Positions 1-11,404 of a stretch of 64,000 nt of DNA are shown piece after piece. A program made the translations under genes and the position numbers. The notes below the pieces were generated by a model. That model saw nothing but the letters and a program-made list of their open reading frames with translations. It was not told the origin of the DNA and made no database searches. This DNA comes from Siniperca chuatsi (Eukaryota; Chordata; Actinopteri; Centrarchiformes; Sinipercidae): positions 23,355,822 to 23,419,821 of the forward strand of contig NC_058055.1 of NCBI RefSeq assembly GCF_020085105.1. Direction: 5' to 3'. How positions within the stretch are numbered: position 1 is the first letter of the stretch; the number at the start of each line of letters is the position of its first letter.

Positions 1-840
1 CTCCAGCGGCTGGACACCGTAACCAGCCCACAATGTCGACATGCAAATGCAATACAACATAATCCGAAAACAACGTCAATGTTATGTAATAAAAAATAGT
101 ATGTTTTTGTATGACATTACTTATCTAGTGGCCACAGAACAAACAACAATTTCAACTTTAGAATCGAAGAGGTTTTTCTACCGTGAATAATGTAACTGCT
201 GTTATGCTGTTTCCCGTGACACACGTCGTAAATGAGATCTACAGCCATTGTCTACTCTTTCTCCCTCCTCGATTTTTCATTGTAATCTCTAATCTTTGTG
301 TCAGTCTCTCTAAATCCACATTTAATTTTCGAATCTTAGCGTTAGGGGTTAGCCTCTGTTAGCTTAGTTCCTAGCCTATCCCAGCCTACTAGCTTAGCCT
401 CCAGTCAACCACTAAGGGTTGCCATCTTCCTGAAATGGAAATTCGGAATGGAGGGGGGCACTGATTAGAGAGCCTGGGAGGGTATATTGTTAGTGTGGAT
501 TTGGAATCCACTATCTTTGTAAATATGTCCAGCCAGAGAAATCTTCACAGTGTAGACTATCAGACTGATAGCCTGGTCTACAACACTGACACTGTCTCCC
601 TCTCCCAATGTACTTATTCACTAGTTCTGTTTCCCTCAACTTGTGAATCACAAAAATCTCGTTATCATCCCTACCACTGGTTGGTGGTGAAGTGTCCCAC
701 AAAGCACCTGATAAAGTCTTACAAAACAAAATAAGTTAATCACAGTTGTATCCCCACACCATTGTGTGAACAGGCCACCAAAATGTTCTGCTAAAAATAA
801 AAGGTATCTTGTCCCAAATTTATCTGTCATTTTCTAGTCG
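1..840. other. Intergenic, nothing identified
   Basis: AT-rich single-copy-looking sequence. The short open frames here have no recognisable domain, no paired splice sites and no codon bias, so I do not call a gene. The stretch ends where LINE-derived sequence becomes recognisable. Confidence 0.5.
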
Positions 841-996
841 CTCTACAGATTGACCTACTGAAAGCTGCAGCCCCAACAAGCCCCTCAAATATGGTTCTAG
901 AAATATCAAATTACTGTCTACCAAAGCTTTACTGATAAATGATTTGATTCTTCAGCATAGTCTGGATATGATTGGTTTATGTGAAACATGGCTTAA

Positions 997-1330
997 AGGC
1001 ATAATGAGTAAGATTTTCCTAAAAAAGAATGTATAGACTCATACAAAAGCAGAGACCCTACCTTCTGCCTGTATTTTCTTATTTTCTTGTGTGGTGTGGC
1101 CGTGTTTATTTGTACTTTAGAATGTAACTGCTGTGAAACAATCAGAAAATTACATTTTATTTCCCTGATTCACTGCTTTGTTCTTGGTAACGCCGCTTCC
1201 TCTCTTCATTCACTCTCTAGCTCGCTCGTCCACCGCTGCACTGTCTCTCGCTCATTGAGCCGGGGAGGAGGAGCCAACTTTGAATTGTGTGATTACAAAC
1301 AGCAACCGACAAATCCTACACATTATGCCT
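997..1330. mobile_element. TTAA-flanked MITE (piggyBac-type) inside the LINE endonuclease
   Basis: The element begins AGGCATAATGAGTAAGATTT and ends with a sequence whose reverse complement begins AGGCATAATGTGTAGGATTT, giving imperfect terminal inverted repeats of about 24 bp with a perfect first 10 bp. TTAA occurs immediately outside both ends (993-996 and 1331-1334), the target duplication expected of piggyBac-like transposition. It carries no transposase. Removing one TTAA plus the element makes the LINE endonuclease frame continuous across the junction, which independently fixes the borders. Confidence 0.85.
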
Positions 1331-3479
1331 TTAAACCAAATGTTTTCTTACCATTAAATGAAGCTTCCCCACCTGATTATACCAACGCTCATGTTGCTCA
1401 AGCTACTAAACAAGGTGGAGGTGCTGCCTTAATCTTTAAATTTATTTAACCACCAAACTTGATATTAAATTCAACTAATTTGAGGCTCTTGTATTAAAAC
1501 CATCTCTATCAGCTATGAATTGCTTTGTCCAGGACAACAAACTCAGATCATTCCACCTTGTGGTGCTATAGACCACCTGGCCCATATTCCCAATTTTTAG
1601 AAGAATTTGGAGGATTTATCTCAGACCTTATTACTCATTGTGATTGTGATTTTAATTTTCACCTGAATAAGGCCATCAATCCTCTTAGTAAAGTCCTTCT
1701 TGATACTTCATTGCAGTGGTACCACCCGATTCTGTCACGTGGATAGGGGTTTCTGCTGTGACTTACTCTCCTGTCAAATCCGCAGTGTCAGATCACTTTC
1801 TTTGAAGTGTCACTAGCCTGTCCTTGTAATATTGGTGCTGATGTATTCACCACTCATCACATTGGTCCAGTCAATCAATCAATCAATCATTTATTAATGG
1901 CCACATGACTGAGGTCAGTGGAATTTGCTTTCGGTACAGCATGGTAGGTCTGTCAACTTTAACTGCACTTGGTGAGCGATTGCCTGTGGTCCTGGCTCCT
2001 TTCACTGCAGCGACAGGACCTGTTAATAATTGTACCAATGACTTAAACACAGCCCTCTCTAGCATCCTGGATTCAGTTGCATCTCTTTCTAAGAACTAAA
2101 CAAAATGGTCAAAGTGGTGCATTGGTGCAGTTTGTATTGAACTACATTAAAGCAGCATATTTCTCTCACTTAATCAGTAACAATAAACACAGTCCTAGAT
2201 TTATTTTTGACACTGTAGCCAACTCTTGATTTTTTTTTAGACTTTTTCTGCAGAAAAATAGATTAGATACAAAATTAGTTCCTCATCTCCAGCTACTTCT
2301 GCAGAATCTGTAGTGCAATATTCATTGTTGAAACCCAGATAGTCTCTGTTCTTACAAATTTTGAGACTATCTCTATTGAAACGTTGTCTAATCTGTGTAC
2401 GGGTCTAAACTAACTACCTGCCTACACAACCACCTACCAGCTAAACTTTTTAAAGATTTATGGCCATTTTTGGGACCCACAATTCTGAATATTGTTAATT
2501 TATCACTTACGACTGGTACTGTCCCCACTAGCTTTAGGACTTCTGTGGTTAACCATCTACTTTAAACAAACCACACCTTGATCCAGGATCTCTGAATAAT
2601 TATCCACCAGTCTCTAACCTTTCACTGTTTTCGAAAGAGGTGTGTCTCAGTAACTTTTGGCCCACATATTTAACAGTAATCGTTAATGATCTGGATTCCA
2701 CCTTGTTGCTTTTATTACTAGATCGCAGTGTAGATTTTGACACATCACTGTATATTCCTAGACGACTGGAAAATCCATTTGGCATCTCTGGCCTGGCTCT
2801 CGAGTGGTTAAAGTCTTACCTATCTGAAAGAACACATTATGTTTCATATAATAAAAATGTTCTGATGTAAAATATGGAGTGCCTCGGGACTCTGTTCTTG
2901 GCCCTCTGCTTTTCTCTATTTATATTTCACCTTTAATTATATGCAGTCAAATTAGAGGCCTGCTTGTCTGCTGTGAAAAACTGTATCACATATTTTCATG
3001 CTCCTAAATGCTGATAAAACTGAGATGCTGGTCATTGGCCTTGCTCGACATAGACGCCAATTTGATCAAGTAACAGTAACTCTTGATAGTTGTATGATTC
3101 CTCAAAGTTTGACAGCCAAGAATCTTGGTATTAGGTTTGATACTACTCTCTCTTCTGATCAGCACATTAAAGAAATCAGCAACATTGCGAGACCCTAATT
3201 CACGCCTTTTTGTCATCCAGACTTGATTATTGTAGCATCTTATTGTCAGGCCTGCTACGTGCTAATACTAAAAGTCTTCAAATGGTTCAGAATGCTGCAG
3301 CTATAATTTTAACTAAAACTAGAAAATTTAGCCATGTTACACCAATTAGCTTCCCTTCATTGGCTCCCTAATTGTAAAAGGGCACACCCCTTCATATCTG
3401 TCCAATCTCCTTAACCCTTACATGCCCTCCCGTGATCTCAGAATACAGGGTCCCTGTCTGTCCAAACTCACAGCATTTT

Positions 3480-3640
3480 GTAAAAAACGGAATATTAAAC
3501 GTGAACTAGTTAATTTTTTGGTGCTATGAACTTAGTTAAAAAGTCAAAATGGTGAACTATGAGTGTGAACTAGTCCATTTTAATCTGTGTGAATTGAACT
3601 TTGAGCTAGTTCTTGTGAAGCGTGAACCTGTACAACACTG
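3480..3640. mobile_element. Short repeat insertion rich in GAACTAGTT motifs
   Basis: A stretch with repeated GTGAACTAGT/GAACTTAGTT-type words separates LINE C-terminal coding sequence from its downstream part. The right edge (TACAACACTG) resembles termini of fish hAT-like elements. Borders are approximate and no target duplication was confirmed. Confidence 0.4.
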
Positions 3641-3879
3641 CATTCAGGCTTCTCTGTGCTGGACCATCGGCCTGGGACATCTCCCTCTCTCCTGGCTATC
3701 GGTGCCTCATTCCAGATGTTTTGGATCTGGATCTTTGTCCAGAGACTCAGCCTCTCCACTTGTGTCTCTCTCTCCCTCTGTGTGTTTGTTCTTTTCTCTT
3801 ATCTGTGCGAATGGTGTGCTTGAGCTTTAACTGTGTTTGTTTAGTCTGTCCTCTTTCCAGGTCTCTGTGGTAGAGAGGA

Positions 3880-4126
3880 GGTTGTGTGGCAACACCTGAA
3901 GTTACTCAACATCCTCCTGGATCCATATTCTTCATATATGTTTACAATCTTTTTACAATCTCTTTACAATCAAATTTTTATTTTATATTTATTCTTCTTG
4001 ACTTTCAGTACTTGCTTTCATCTTTATTTTTTCTACTTACTGTGTTTATTGTTATTCAACAATATACCAAGGCAAATTCCTGTATGTGAAAACCTACTTG
4101 GCAATAAATCTGATTCTGATTCTGAT
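3880..4126 (+). mobile_element. Nested LINE/SINE 3' tail
   Basis: Ends with CCAAGGCAAATTCCTGTATG, CCTACTTGGCAATAAA and a short TCTGATTCTGAT repeat. The same tail recurs at about 7825-7880 in the window. It lies before the host LINE's own 3' end, so it is probably a later insertion. The left border is not clear. Confidence 0.5.
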
Positions 4127-4394
4127 CTATCTATAAATGTGTTATCCTGGTTGTCCATACTGTAATTTTACTATGTTATTTTTGCATGTCTGTCCGTCCT
4201 GGGAGAGGGATCCCTGCTCTGTTACTCTTCCTGAGGTTTCTTCAGATTTTTCCCCTGTCTAAGGGGTTTTTGTGAAGTTTTTCCTTATCCAAATCGAAGA
4301 GCTAAGGATAGAGGGTGTTGTATGATTTTAAAGCTCCTTGAGGCAAATTTGTGATTTGTGATATTGGGATGAATTAAATTGACTTGACTTGACT

Positions 4395-5289
4395 AACTCT
4401 GGAAAATGTGAATTGTAGCTACAATTCAATGTGTTTTCTACCAGCATGTTATATTTTACCTAGCCCATCCCCTTGGTTTATATCAGCTGTCACAAACTAT
4501 ATTACACCCCAGTCTCTAACAAATTGATTATTACAAGTTATATTTTTATCAGTCCCCTAAATGAGCCTTTGCACATTGAATATTAACTCACCATCCAAAA
4601 TTAGAGGTAGCTATTACATGTTTTCTCATACTCATGCTAGTTAAGAATTACTTTAAGCTGTTTTAAAATTAACAATGAACTAAATTACTACACTAACACC
4701 CACCCAGCTCCATGCAGTGATTTAGCTTCTTATATCTCTTTAGTTTGGTTTTACAGGTTCAGTTTCACCACGCTTATCACTCCTGTCTCTAGCAGCAACA
4801 CACAGCTGTTTTCATCATCAAAGCTGTGATAAACCCACTGTACGCTCAGAATACAATGGCAGACAAAGTTACTGACCATTTGATGAGAATATTGAACAAC
4901 TAGCAAACTAGTTAGTGTTTAGCTAGAAATAGTGGAGACCAACATAGAGCCAAAAGGGAGATAAGTTGGATGACCCAGGCTGTTTACCCGTTTCCAGTCT
5001 TTGTGCTAAGCTAGCTGGCTGCTGGCTGTAGCTTCATATCCCATCTAACTTTCAGCCAGAAAGTTAATACACATATTTCCCTAAATGTTAAACTATTCCT
5101 TTAATAATTTATACAAACAGTTCCAGTAATGTTTTTTCATGTAATGACCTCTTAGCAAGACTGCTAGCTTAGTCATTTTTAAGACAATCAAGTAATATAT
5201 TATATTATGACTGACATTTAGAATTTACTTCTCCATCACTAACAAACTGTAAGTATGGCTTCTTCCCCTTGATCTTGGTTTTGCTTCTG
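4395..5289. other. Intergenic with truncated TTAA-MITE end
   Basis: No gene seen. From about 4880 to 5103 the sequence matches the right part of the MITE family present intact at 58,162-59,069. Shared features are the GCTGGCTGTAGCTTCATAT segment and an end reading TTAAACTATTCCTTTAA. The left half is unrecognisable or lost. Confidence 0.5.
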
Positions 5290-5834
5290 CAGTAGTATTC
5301 AGATGTTTTACTTAAATAAAAGTAGCAATACCTCAGAGTAAAATTACTCCACTACAAGTAAAAGTCTTTTTACTTTTTTTAGTCTTTTAATCATTTAAAA
5401 TCTTACTTAAGTATTAGCAGCAAAATGTAGTTAAACTATCAAAAGCAAAAGTACTCATTAGGCAGCAGAACGACCCCTGTGTGTGTGTGTCTGTGTGATA
5501 TTATATTATTGGAATATGATTACGTATGCATTAACTTACTGTGTGAGCAGCATTTTATATTGTAGCTGGTCAAAATTAAACAAATTTTTTCTACTTTTTA
5601 TGCTGTGGGGTAGTTTAATCTATAACAACTGATCTATAATTAATCTAAAATGCATCATATTTTGTAAAAATGAGCACATATTTTGTATGTAAAACCTTGA
5701 TCTTCATAGTAACTAGTAATGCAGCAGTGGAGTAAAAAGTGTATTTTTTTCCTCTGAAATGTAGTGGAGTAGAAGTAACGTTATAAAGTAGCTGAAAATG
5801 GAAATACTGTAAATGTAGTTACTTTCTACCACTG
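5290..5834 (-). mobile_element. MITE of the AGTGGTGGAAAGTAAC / CTCAAGTA family, copy 1
   Basis: Begins CAGTAGTATTCAGATGTTTT and ends GTAGTTACTTTCTACCACTG, the two characteristic ends of a teleost MITE family that also occurs at 13,441, 20,348 and 41,441. Internal words such as TGTAGTGGAGTAGAAGTAAC are shared with those copies. It contains a short GT-rich microsatellite near 5480 and has no coding capacity. Confidence 0.7.
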
Positions 5835-7080
5835 ACTGTGCTTCTGTTGTATCTTACAGAAAACCCAGGTGATTCCTGGATATTCTGGTAGCTAGCTTAC
5901 GTTAGCCCACTAAAAAGGCGTTTTCCTCATCTTTTGGCGAAGGCTAACAACCTCCATTCCCTGCGCCAAGCTAACATGTCCTGGACCACTCTCCGGAGAT
6001 AAAATTGATGTCTGTCCTTCCAATCAAAGATAAGACAGCAAACAAGTCCACTTCCCAATATGTTGTGGTAACAGAGAAATACTAGAATTAGTAACTGTAA
6101 TTGTTTCCAAATTTAAAATGATATGCCTTACAGTAGTCAAAAGGTAATCATGTTACTGTAAAGCATTACTCAGTAGCATGTTACAGCCCAACACTCATTG
6201 TAATTTATATTTAATACTAGTTGGTCAGCATACATTATCAGGAAGAGGAGATAATATCAGGTTGCGCTTAACTCCTGACTCATTCAGAGGAGAATGATGT
6301 TAAACTTTGACCACTTATTACATTATCAGTTGTCCCACTGATTAGGTTTTAGACAATCTTTACAAAGACCATGACTACTGAGCAATTTTTTCCATTTTTT
6401 CCATCATTGAATTGAAGCACTGAGCTGAGACCAGTTTCTTTATCATGTGTTGCAACCACTAATTTAAGACCGTAATCTTGTTTCTTATTTCGTGACTTAC
6501 GCACATATTATACTAACGTCATTACACTCATAAAATGAACAAACAACTCAGGTTTAGAGGGAAGTACAGGTACTTATGTAATCAACACCTGGACTTTACC
6601 CAGACAACTTGAGCCATTGTTATATTATGAAGATATAACAGCATGTCACAGAAGTCAATTAAGAAAAAGGGGGTAGAAAGTTATTTATTAAATGTATAGA
6701 ATGATTTCAAAGCCTTTTGTCTAAGCGAATACAGAATTTGGATTCAAAAGTCCAGTTAATGATCAGACAATAATGTCATTAATATTAAACTAGCTGTTCA
6801 TGCTACACACACCACAATCAGCCCACCTCAACACTCCTGGCAATTACATTTAACCCATTAGACAAGGAGTTTCCATTCTATTTCAAACTAAAAGTAAAAT
6901 ACATGAAATTATTATTATAAAATACATTTTCTATTACAACGAAAAGTTTTTTGATCAACTAAAGATTATTTCATGACCTACAGCCAGACAATCAAAATAG
7001 GAAAGTAGTCAAATTTATTTTTATGTCTTCCTCTTGGCCCATCATCATCATATCAGATATATTGTTTTACTCTGATTTGA
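5835..7080. other. Intergenic, nothing identified
   Basis: AT-rich sequence with only short, unsupported open frames. It lies just downstream (in minus orientation) of the mucin-like gene's polyadenylation signal. Confidence 0.5.
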
Positions 7081-7102
7081 GCCTTTCAGACAATAGGACT
7101 TT

Positions 7103-7108
7103 TTTATT
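7103..7108 (-). terminator. Polyadenylation signal of the mucin-like gene
   Basis: AATAAA on the minus strand, about 77 bases after the TAA stop at 7185-7187. This position gives a short, ordinary 3' UTR. It is the first such signal downstream of the stop. Confidence 0.6.
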
Positions 7109-7184
7109 GTCCAGTTAACAGGGTCAGGATTTAATCTGTTTGACTTGAGGATGGCAAATGTTTGTGCTTACAATCCATAACCAT

Positions 7185-7228
7185 TTATATCCTGTTGGTG
7201 TACTTCAGCGCGCCAAAGATACCACCAC
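7185..7228 (-). CDS. Mucin-like gene, last coding exon
   Basis: The acceptor is a strong pyrimidine tract (TTTTTTTCAG, minus strand), followed by codons for GGIFGALKYTNRI and TAA. It completes the transmembrane helix begun in the preceding exon and supplies a cytoplasmic tail of only a few residues with one Lys and one Arg after the membrane. Confidence 0.78.
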
Positions 7229-10200
7229 CTGAAAAAAGAAAAAAAAAAGCTTTTTAATGTTCATCATCTTAAACGGGAGTTTATAGCAGTTATAGTTTGG
7301 AGTGTTCATTAATTTGCCTTTGACAGAACTTAAGTTTTCTAAGCTGGAGCAGCAGTCCACTGTTTTTCAGTTTTACCAGCAGCGAGTAGCTGTGCTGCAT
7401 TTTTGCCCATCAATACCACATTCAAAAACCAAGCAATTTAAACCTGCTTGCTCTCTGCAATACTTGAATAATTGTGCAATATTCGTGTAATACTCATGTG
7501 CAATATTTAGCCTTTTCCTATTTATTATTCATACCTCCATTACTGCTGTTGCAATACTACTTATTACTTATATTATTACATTGCATTATTATACCGGTAA
7601 ACCCACTTGGTACTTCACACTTATTTTATTTTATACTTATACCCACTTGGTACTTAATTTATTTTCTGACCTGTTTTTATAGTTTTTATAGTGTATTGTA
7701 TTATATTTTTTTGCTAGTACTTTCTCCTGTGTACACTGACGTAACGGCGAGCTGCTGTAACAAAGAGTTTCCCTTCAGGGATCAATAAAGTATTTCTGAT
7801 TCTGATTCTGATTTTAATTACCATATGCCAAGGCAAATTCCTTGTATGTGAAAACCCACTTGGCAATAAACCTGATTCCTGAAACCTGATGAAGTGTGAA
7901 ACAAAATATGATTAGAATTAGTATATACAAGGGTGTAACTTTGGGTTGAGATCCCCACCCATGTAGGGGGTCCAGGGACATGCCCCCCCAGAAGATTTTT
8001 CTTTTGCAAACAGGTTTTTAAATGTCTGTTTGACATTAATTTTAAGGGAAAGACATGACAAGACAAACCAACATGCTCTACATATCTCAACTACTGCAGT
8101 CGAATAGCATAAAATCATTCACTTTGTATAAAAGCACCAAATTTGTAACAACTCAATATTTTTGTTCCAGTATTAGTAAAACTGATATTTATCACTTCCT
8201 CAACATATCTTCAGCCATTTGATAGATATGCCACAATCTAACTTAATCCCTATTATTCTATGAAAATTATTGAATTACATTGAATCGAGAAAACCAAACA
8301 GTTTGTCATGTTTTATAATAATAATAATATTTTCCATTTGATTCATCACTATGATATGATTATTGGGGGGGTTGCAACGCCCCTGTCCTCACCGTAATTT
8401 ACGCTTATGAGTATACAACACTTTATTGGGAATCAGCCATGATTTATGAGTATGCAAGTCATTTTTGTTTTTTGTGTTGTTTTTGCAAGTTTGCCTTGCA
8501 TTGCCATTTGGCACTGCCAGTTTGCATGTGTTTGCTTGCGACTTGACAGCAATGTCCATTGTTCAGGTGGACAGCTGATTTATATGGAAGCCCATCATTG
8601 CCAGCATTTATTTCTTCTCTTGGCGAGAATGGGCTTCCACAGGTTTGAAACAGTGATACTAATATTTTGTACACACTTGCTCTCCCACTGCTCCTGCTAC
8701 AACCCCAGTTGCTGTGCATCTCTTGATAGGTTGATTAGAATAGTGAGATCTGCATTCATTCAGATGCTCAGGATCAGTAAGGGGGCAATAGGAACAAGAA
8801 AACATTTCTTGTCCCTGCATTGTGCAATATCAAATCTCCAGTGTATCCTTGTTAATGGATAACAGGATGGTATATTATTGAGGAAGCAGAAATGGGGTGT
8901 TATGTAAAGGGTGTGTATTGTACTCACCAACAGCAGCCACCCCAGCGATAGAGCCGATGGCAATACCGGCTATAGCACCAGATGAAAGCTCTCCTGACCC
9001 TCCCTCCACAGACTCGGTGGTAGCAGCTGAAGAGGTTTCAGTTGTGGTAGCAGTGGTGCTGGGTTCAGTTTGTGTAGTTGTGGCACTTGTGGAAGTGGTG
9101 GCTGGACCAGTTGTGGAAGTGGTGGCTGGACCAGTTTTGGAAGTGGTGGCTGGACCAGTTGTGGAAGTGGTGGCTGGACCAGTTTTGGAAGTGGTGGCTG
9201 GAGCAGTTTTGGAAGTGGTGGCTGGAGCAGTTTTGGAAGTGGTGGCTGGAGCAGTTGTGGAATTTTTGGCTGGACTAGTTGCGGAAGTGGTGGATGGACT
9301 AGTTGTGTTAGCTATGGTCGTGGACGGTCTAGTAGTTGATGATGTACTATTTGATCTTAGTTGTGATTGGGGTGACATGGGCAGATCAATTGATGCAGAC
9401 ATAGACTGCGTTACACACAGGACAACTGTGTCAGTAAAAGCAAAAAGACAGAAAAGGGTTAAAGGAGACTCTTTAAAATGTTTCCAGTATAACACACTAA
9501 AAAGTACTGAGTTCATCTCAACTTTTATTTAGTAAAATCTTACCACAGATTTTTAGTGCTGCTTTAGGTCATTTTATCAACATCTATAAAATACCAAAAT
9601 GTTTTCTATGATTTCAGATGAAAAAATCATCATACCATCAAATGAAAGGTTAGCTAACGGTTAAGCTTAGCAAAGCACCACAGCTTTGGGTAAGGTTTGT
9701 ATTTCTTAGGTGAAGAAAAAGTTAATGGTAAAGTTTCAACTTTTAATAAATTGCTCTATTTTTCATACTCAAAATAGAAAGTTCTTTGTCATAGCAGAGG
9801 AAATAAAACTGAGTTGACGAAGGTAAAGGCACGCATGTCCAATGTTCCTTAACCCAACCTCCACACATTTATTTTACATTACTTCTTCACAGTTTATTGC
9901 ACAGCACATATTTTCACTTTGGGATATCATGCTGACATTTGAAGGCAACAATACTTGAAACGACTAAAGAAGTTGTCACCCTCTGCTCATATCTTGTGAC
10001 TATTTTGTATTTAGAGATCCTTAAACAGTTTTTAGTTATCTGAACCCACTGATGGAATTTCCACAGTTAGAGGCACCATTGTAAAAAATAATTCAGTACC
10101 ACTTTCTAATAAGGTGCCATTTCTACAAAAGTCATATGTTGTAACTAATGCTTTGTAAATTAGTTACAAGCATTAATAAGACCAGCTTTTTGCTTACCAG

Positions 10201-10687
10201 ATTGTGAAAAATATCTGAGTGGCTGAACCGTTTGCACACTTACCTTCTATAAATCAAAATCCATTTAACTTATTAACACTTTCAACACAAATGCAGACTT
10301 AATGATTAATTCCTTTACTAATAACTTCACATTATACCTGTGTTATTAGAAAGTGAGGAACCCATAAACATTTATTAATGGATTGCCAACATTTATAACT
10401 GCATTATTACCAAATTGAAAATAGAAAGGACAAACACCAACAAAACAACCTGGCAACAAATCTCTTCTTAATGGCTTGTAATTGATCTATAAAGCATTAG
10501 TAAATTATTTATTTACCATTAATAAAGCCATTAGTTACAACTTATAAACTCTTTGTAAAGGGAACCTTATTAGAAAGTGGCACCAAGAACGATTTAAAGA
10601 GTGTGTATAGTATATATGGATGTCATGGATATTATTTTTACCTGTGCCAAGAAAGCAAAGAGTCAGTACAGGAAGATTCACTTGCAT
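7185..10687 (-). CDS. Mucin-like single-pass membrane protein (spliced, complete)
   Basis: Three coding exons join in frame: 10687-10642, 9425-8928 and 7228-7185 (588 nt, 195 residues). Residues 1-22 form a signal peptide starting MQVNLPVLTLCFLGT. Residues about 23-155 are rich in Thr, Ser, Ala and Pro with three N-glycosylation sequons (NST, NTT, NST) and about seven TxPATTSx repeats, indicating a densely O-glycosylated stalk. A helix of small residues (GAIAGIAIGSIAGVAAVGGG) is followed by a tail ending KYTNRI. It should therefore be a type I surface protein. The phases match at both junctions (G|TT and G|GT), and all introns are GT-AG. Nearest analogues are small fish membrane mucins of unknown function; I recognise no orthologue. 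An untranslated first exon and a TATA-like box lie upstream. Repeat number probably varies between individuals. Confidence 0.8.
7229..8927 (-). other. Intron of the mucin-like gene, repeat-bearing
   Basis: About 1.7 kb between the two last coding exons. At about 7490-7880 it holds two retroposon tails: one ends GGATCAATAAAGTATTTCTG followed by TCTGAT repeats, the other is the CAAGGCAAATTCCTTGTATG / CTTGGCAATAAA tail also seen at 4.1 kb. A second repeat-like block lies at about 7930-8400 (GGTGTAACTTTGGGTTGAG to GGGGCGTTGCAACCCCC on the opposite sense). The 138-codon plus-strand frame at 8446-8862 lies inside this intron and has no recognisable features. Confidence 0.55.
8928..9425 (-). CDS. 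Mucin-like gene, large ectodomain exon
   Basis: 498 nt. The acceptor is GACACAG before TTGTCCTG and the donor is GTTG|GTGAGTA. It encodes the end of the signal peptide, the Thr/Ser-rich stalk, the repeats and most of the transmembrane helix. A 24-bp minisatellite keeps the frame because its period is a multiple of three. For the same reason the antisense strand is also open for about 210 codons. Confidence 0.85.
9088..9257 (-). repeat. 24-bp coding minisatellite (about seven units)
   Basis: On the plus strand the unit reads approximately AGTGGTGGCTGGACCAGTTK followed by TGGA. Variants change GGACC to GGAGC (Gly to Ala) and TTTTGG to TTGTGG (Lys to Thr on the coding strand). Units encode TAPATTSK three times and then TGPATTS with K or T. 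Near-identity of the units suggests recent homogenisation or slippage. Confidence 0.9.
9426..10641 (-). other. Intron between signal-peptide exon and ectodomain exon
   Basis: GT-AG intron (donor GTAAAAAT, acceptor GACACAG, minus strand). It contains one MITE at about 10,096-10,584. The remainder shows nothing recognisable. Confidence 0.7.
10096..10584. mobile_element. MITE with CACTTTCTAATAAGG terminal inverted repeats
   Basis: Left end GTACCACTTTCTAATAAGGT; the right end, reverse-complemented, reads GGTGCCACTTTCTAATAAGG. The interior is AT-rich and made of repeated TTAGTTACAA/TTATTAATG-like words, with no open frame. It sits in an intron of the mucin-like gene. Target duplication was not determined, so the superfamily is open. 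Confidence 0.75.
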
Positions 10688-10766
10688 TGTCCCAGAGTTA
10701 AGTGCCACAAAAACAGGGAATAAATCAGTGTCTTGAAAGATGCTCTTTGGATTGTGGGCTGTGCTG
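10642..10766 (-). CDS. Mucin-like gene, signal-peptide exon
   Basis: The exon runs from an acceptor (TTTTGTGTTTCCAG) to a donor (ACAG|GTAAAAAT). Coding starts at ATG 10687-10685, leaving about 79 nt of 5' UTR in this exon. The start is preceded by GGGACA, with A at -3, a reasonable vertebrate start context. The 15 encoded residues are the hydrophobic core of the signal peptide. Confidence 0.75.
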
Positions 10767-11338
10767 CTGGAAACACAAAAGCACAAACATACAGACTACA
10801 GAGGTAATTTCTGTGCAAACACATGTAATATGTTCTGGTTCCTATCTGCGACATCAGACCTTATCTAACTTTCCTGGGTCACAAAGAGGAAATATCTTCT
10901 TAGCAAACCACATTAATTATATTCACAATTGTTGTAATGTCCAAAAAAACAAACTTAGGATTGTGGTAAAGGACAATCCACCTAAACTCACTTTGTCCAC
11001 CTTTTTACTTGCTGAATCAAGTTTACAACCCCATTTTAGGCTGACCCAATTTAATCATTTACATGAAATGTACAGTACGTCAGAGTAAGTATAGTCAGAG
11101 TTTATTTATATAATAACAAAAAAGTATATAATGCTGTAATTCTCTGGACCTACACTACAGCCAATCATTTTTTCACGTAAAATATTATTACCATGCAATG
11201 ATGGTAATCAAAACTGGTGCAAAGATACTTGTGTTTGTCAAATTGATTTATCTATGCTGCATACAAATTTTTATGTAGAATTCCAGATTTTCTCTAACAG
11301 ATCTAAGAAAACTTTAGGAGCAAAGCTGTGTTACTCAC

Positions 11339-11380
11339 CTGAGAGGCTGTCACTGATGCCTTTCTTCTTTTCCCGTAAGA
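11339..11380 (-). other. Putative untranslated first exon of the mucin-like gene
   Basis: On the minus strand a strong donor (CTCTCAG|GTGAGTAA) ends at 11339. With a TATA-like box at 11405-11412, transcription should start near 11,378-11,380, so the exon would be about 40 nt. It carries no ATG in a useful frame. The 5' boundary is inferred. Confidence 0.55.
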
Positions 11381-11404
11381 CCAGAGGATTATCCCTGACA
11401 CCTG

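Larger units (their letters stand above)
841..4394 (+). mobile_element. Degenerate non-LTR retrotransposon (L2/CR1/Rex1-like LINE)
   Basis: Broken translations follow the order of an APE-type LINE ORF2. Endonuclease pieces come first: CETWLK before 997, LNEASPPDYTNAHVAQATKQ near 1357-1420, and a VSDHF motif near 1787 matching the SDH signature of the endonuclease fold. Reverse transcriptase pieces follow: a DFDTSLY-like remnant of the AFDT motif near 2735, WLKSYLSERTHYVS near 2805, GVPRDSVLGPLLFSIYIS near 2876 and LLNADKTEMLVIG near 3001. A C-terminal YLSNLLNPYMPSRDLR-type segment lies near 3395-3440. A typical fish LINE tail (CTTCCTGAGGTTTCTTC to GATATTGGG) ends near 4394. There are many frameshifts and stops, so it is inactive. 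Inserted sequences interrupt it at 997-1330, about 3480-3640 and about 3880-4126. The exact clade is uncertain. Confidence 0.8.

Noticed and set aside
8446..8862. 138-codon plus-strand frame
   Set aside because: It lies within an intron of the mucin-like gene, opposite strand, with Cys/His-rich but unpatterned composition and no family resemblance.
8897..9532. A 211-codon plus-strand frame with VVEVVAGP repeats
   Set aside because: It is the antisense of the mucin-like exon. It stays open only because the 24-bp minisatellite has a period divisible by three; the minus strand has the signal peptide, sequons, splice sites and helix.
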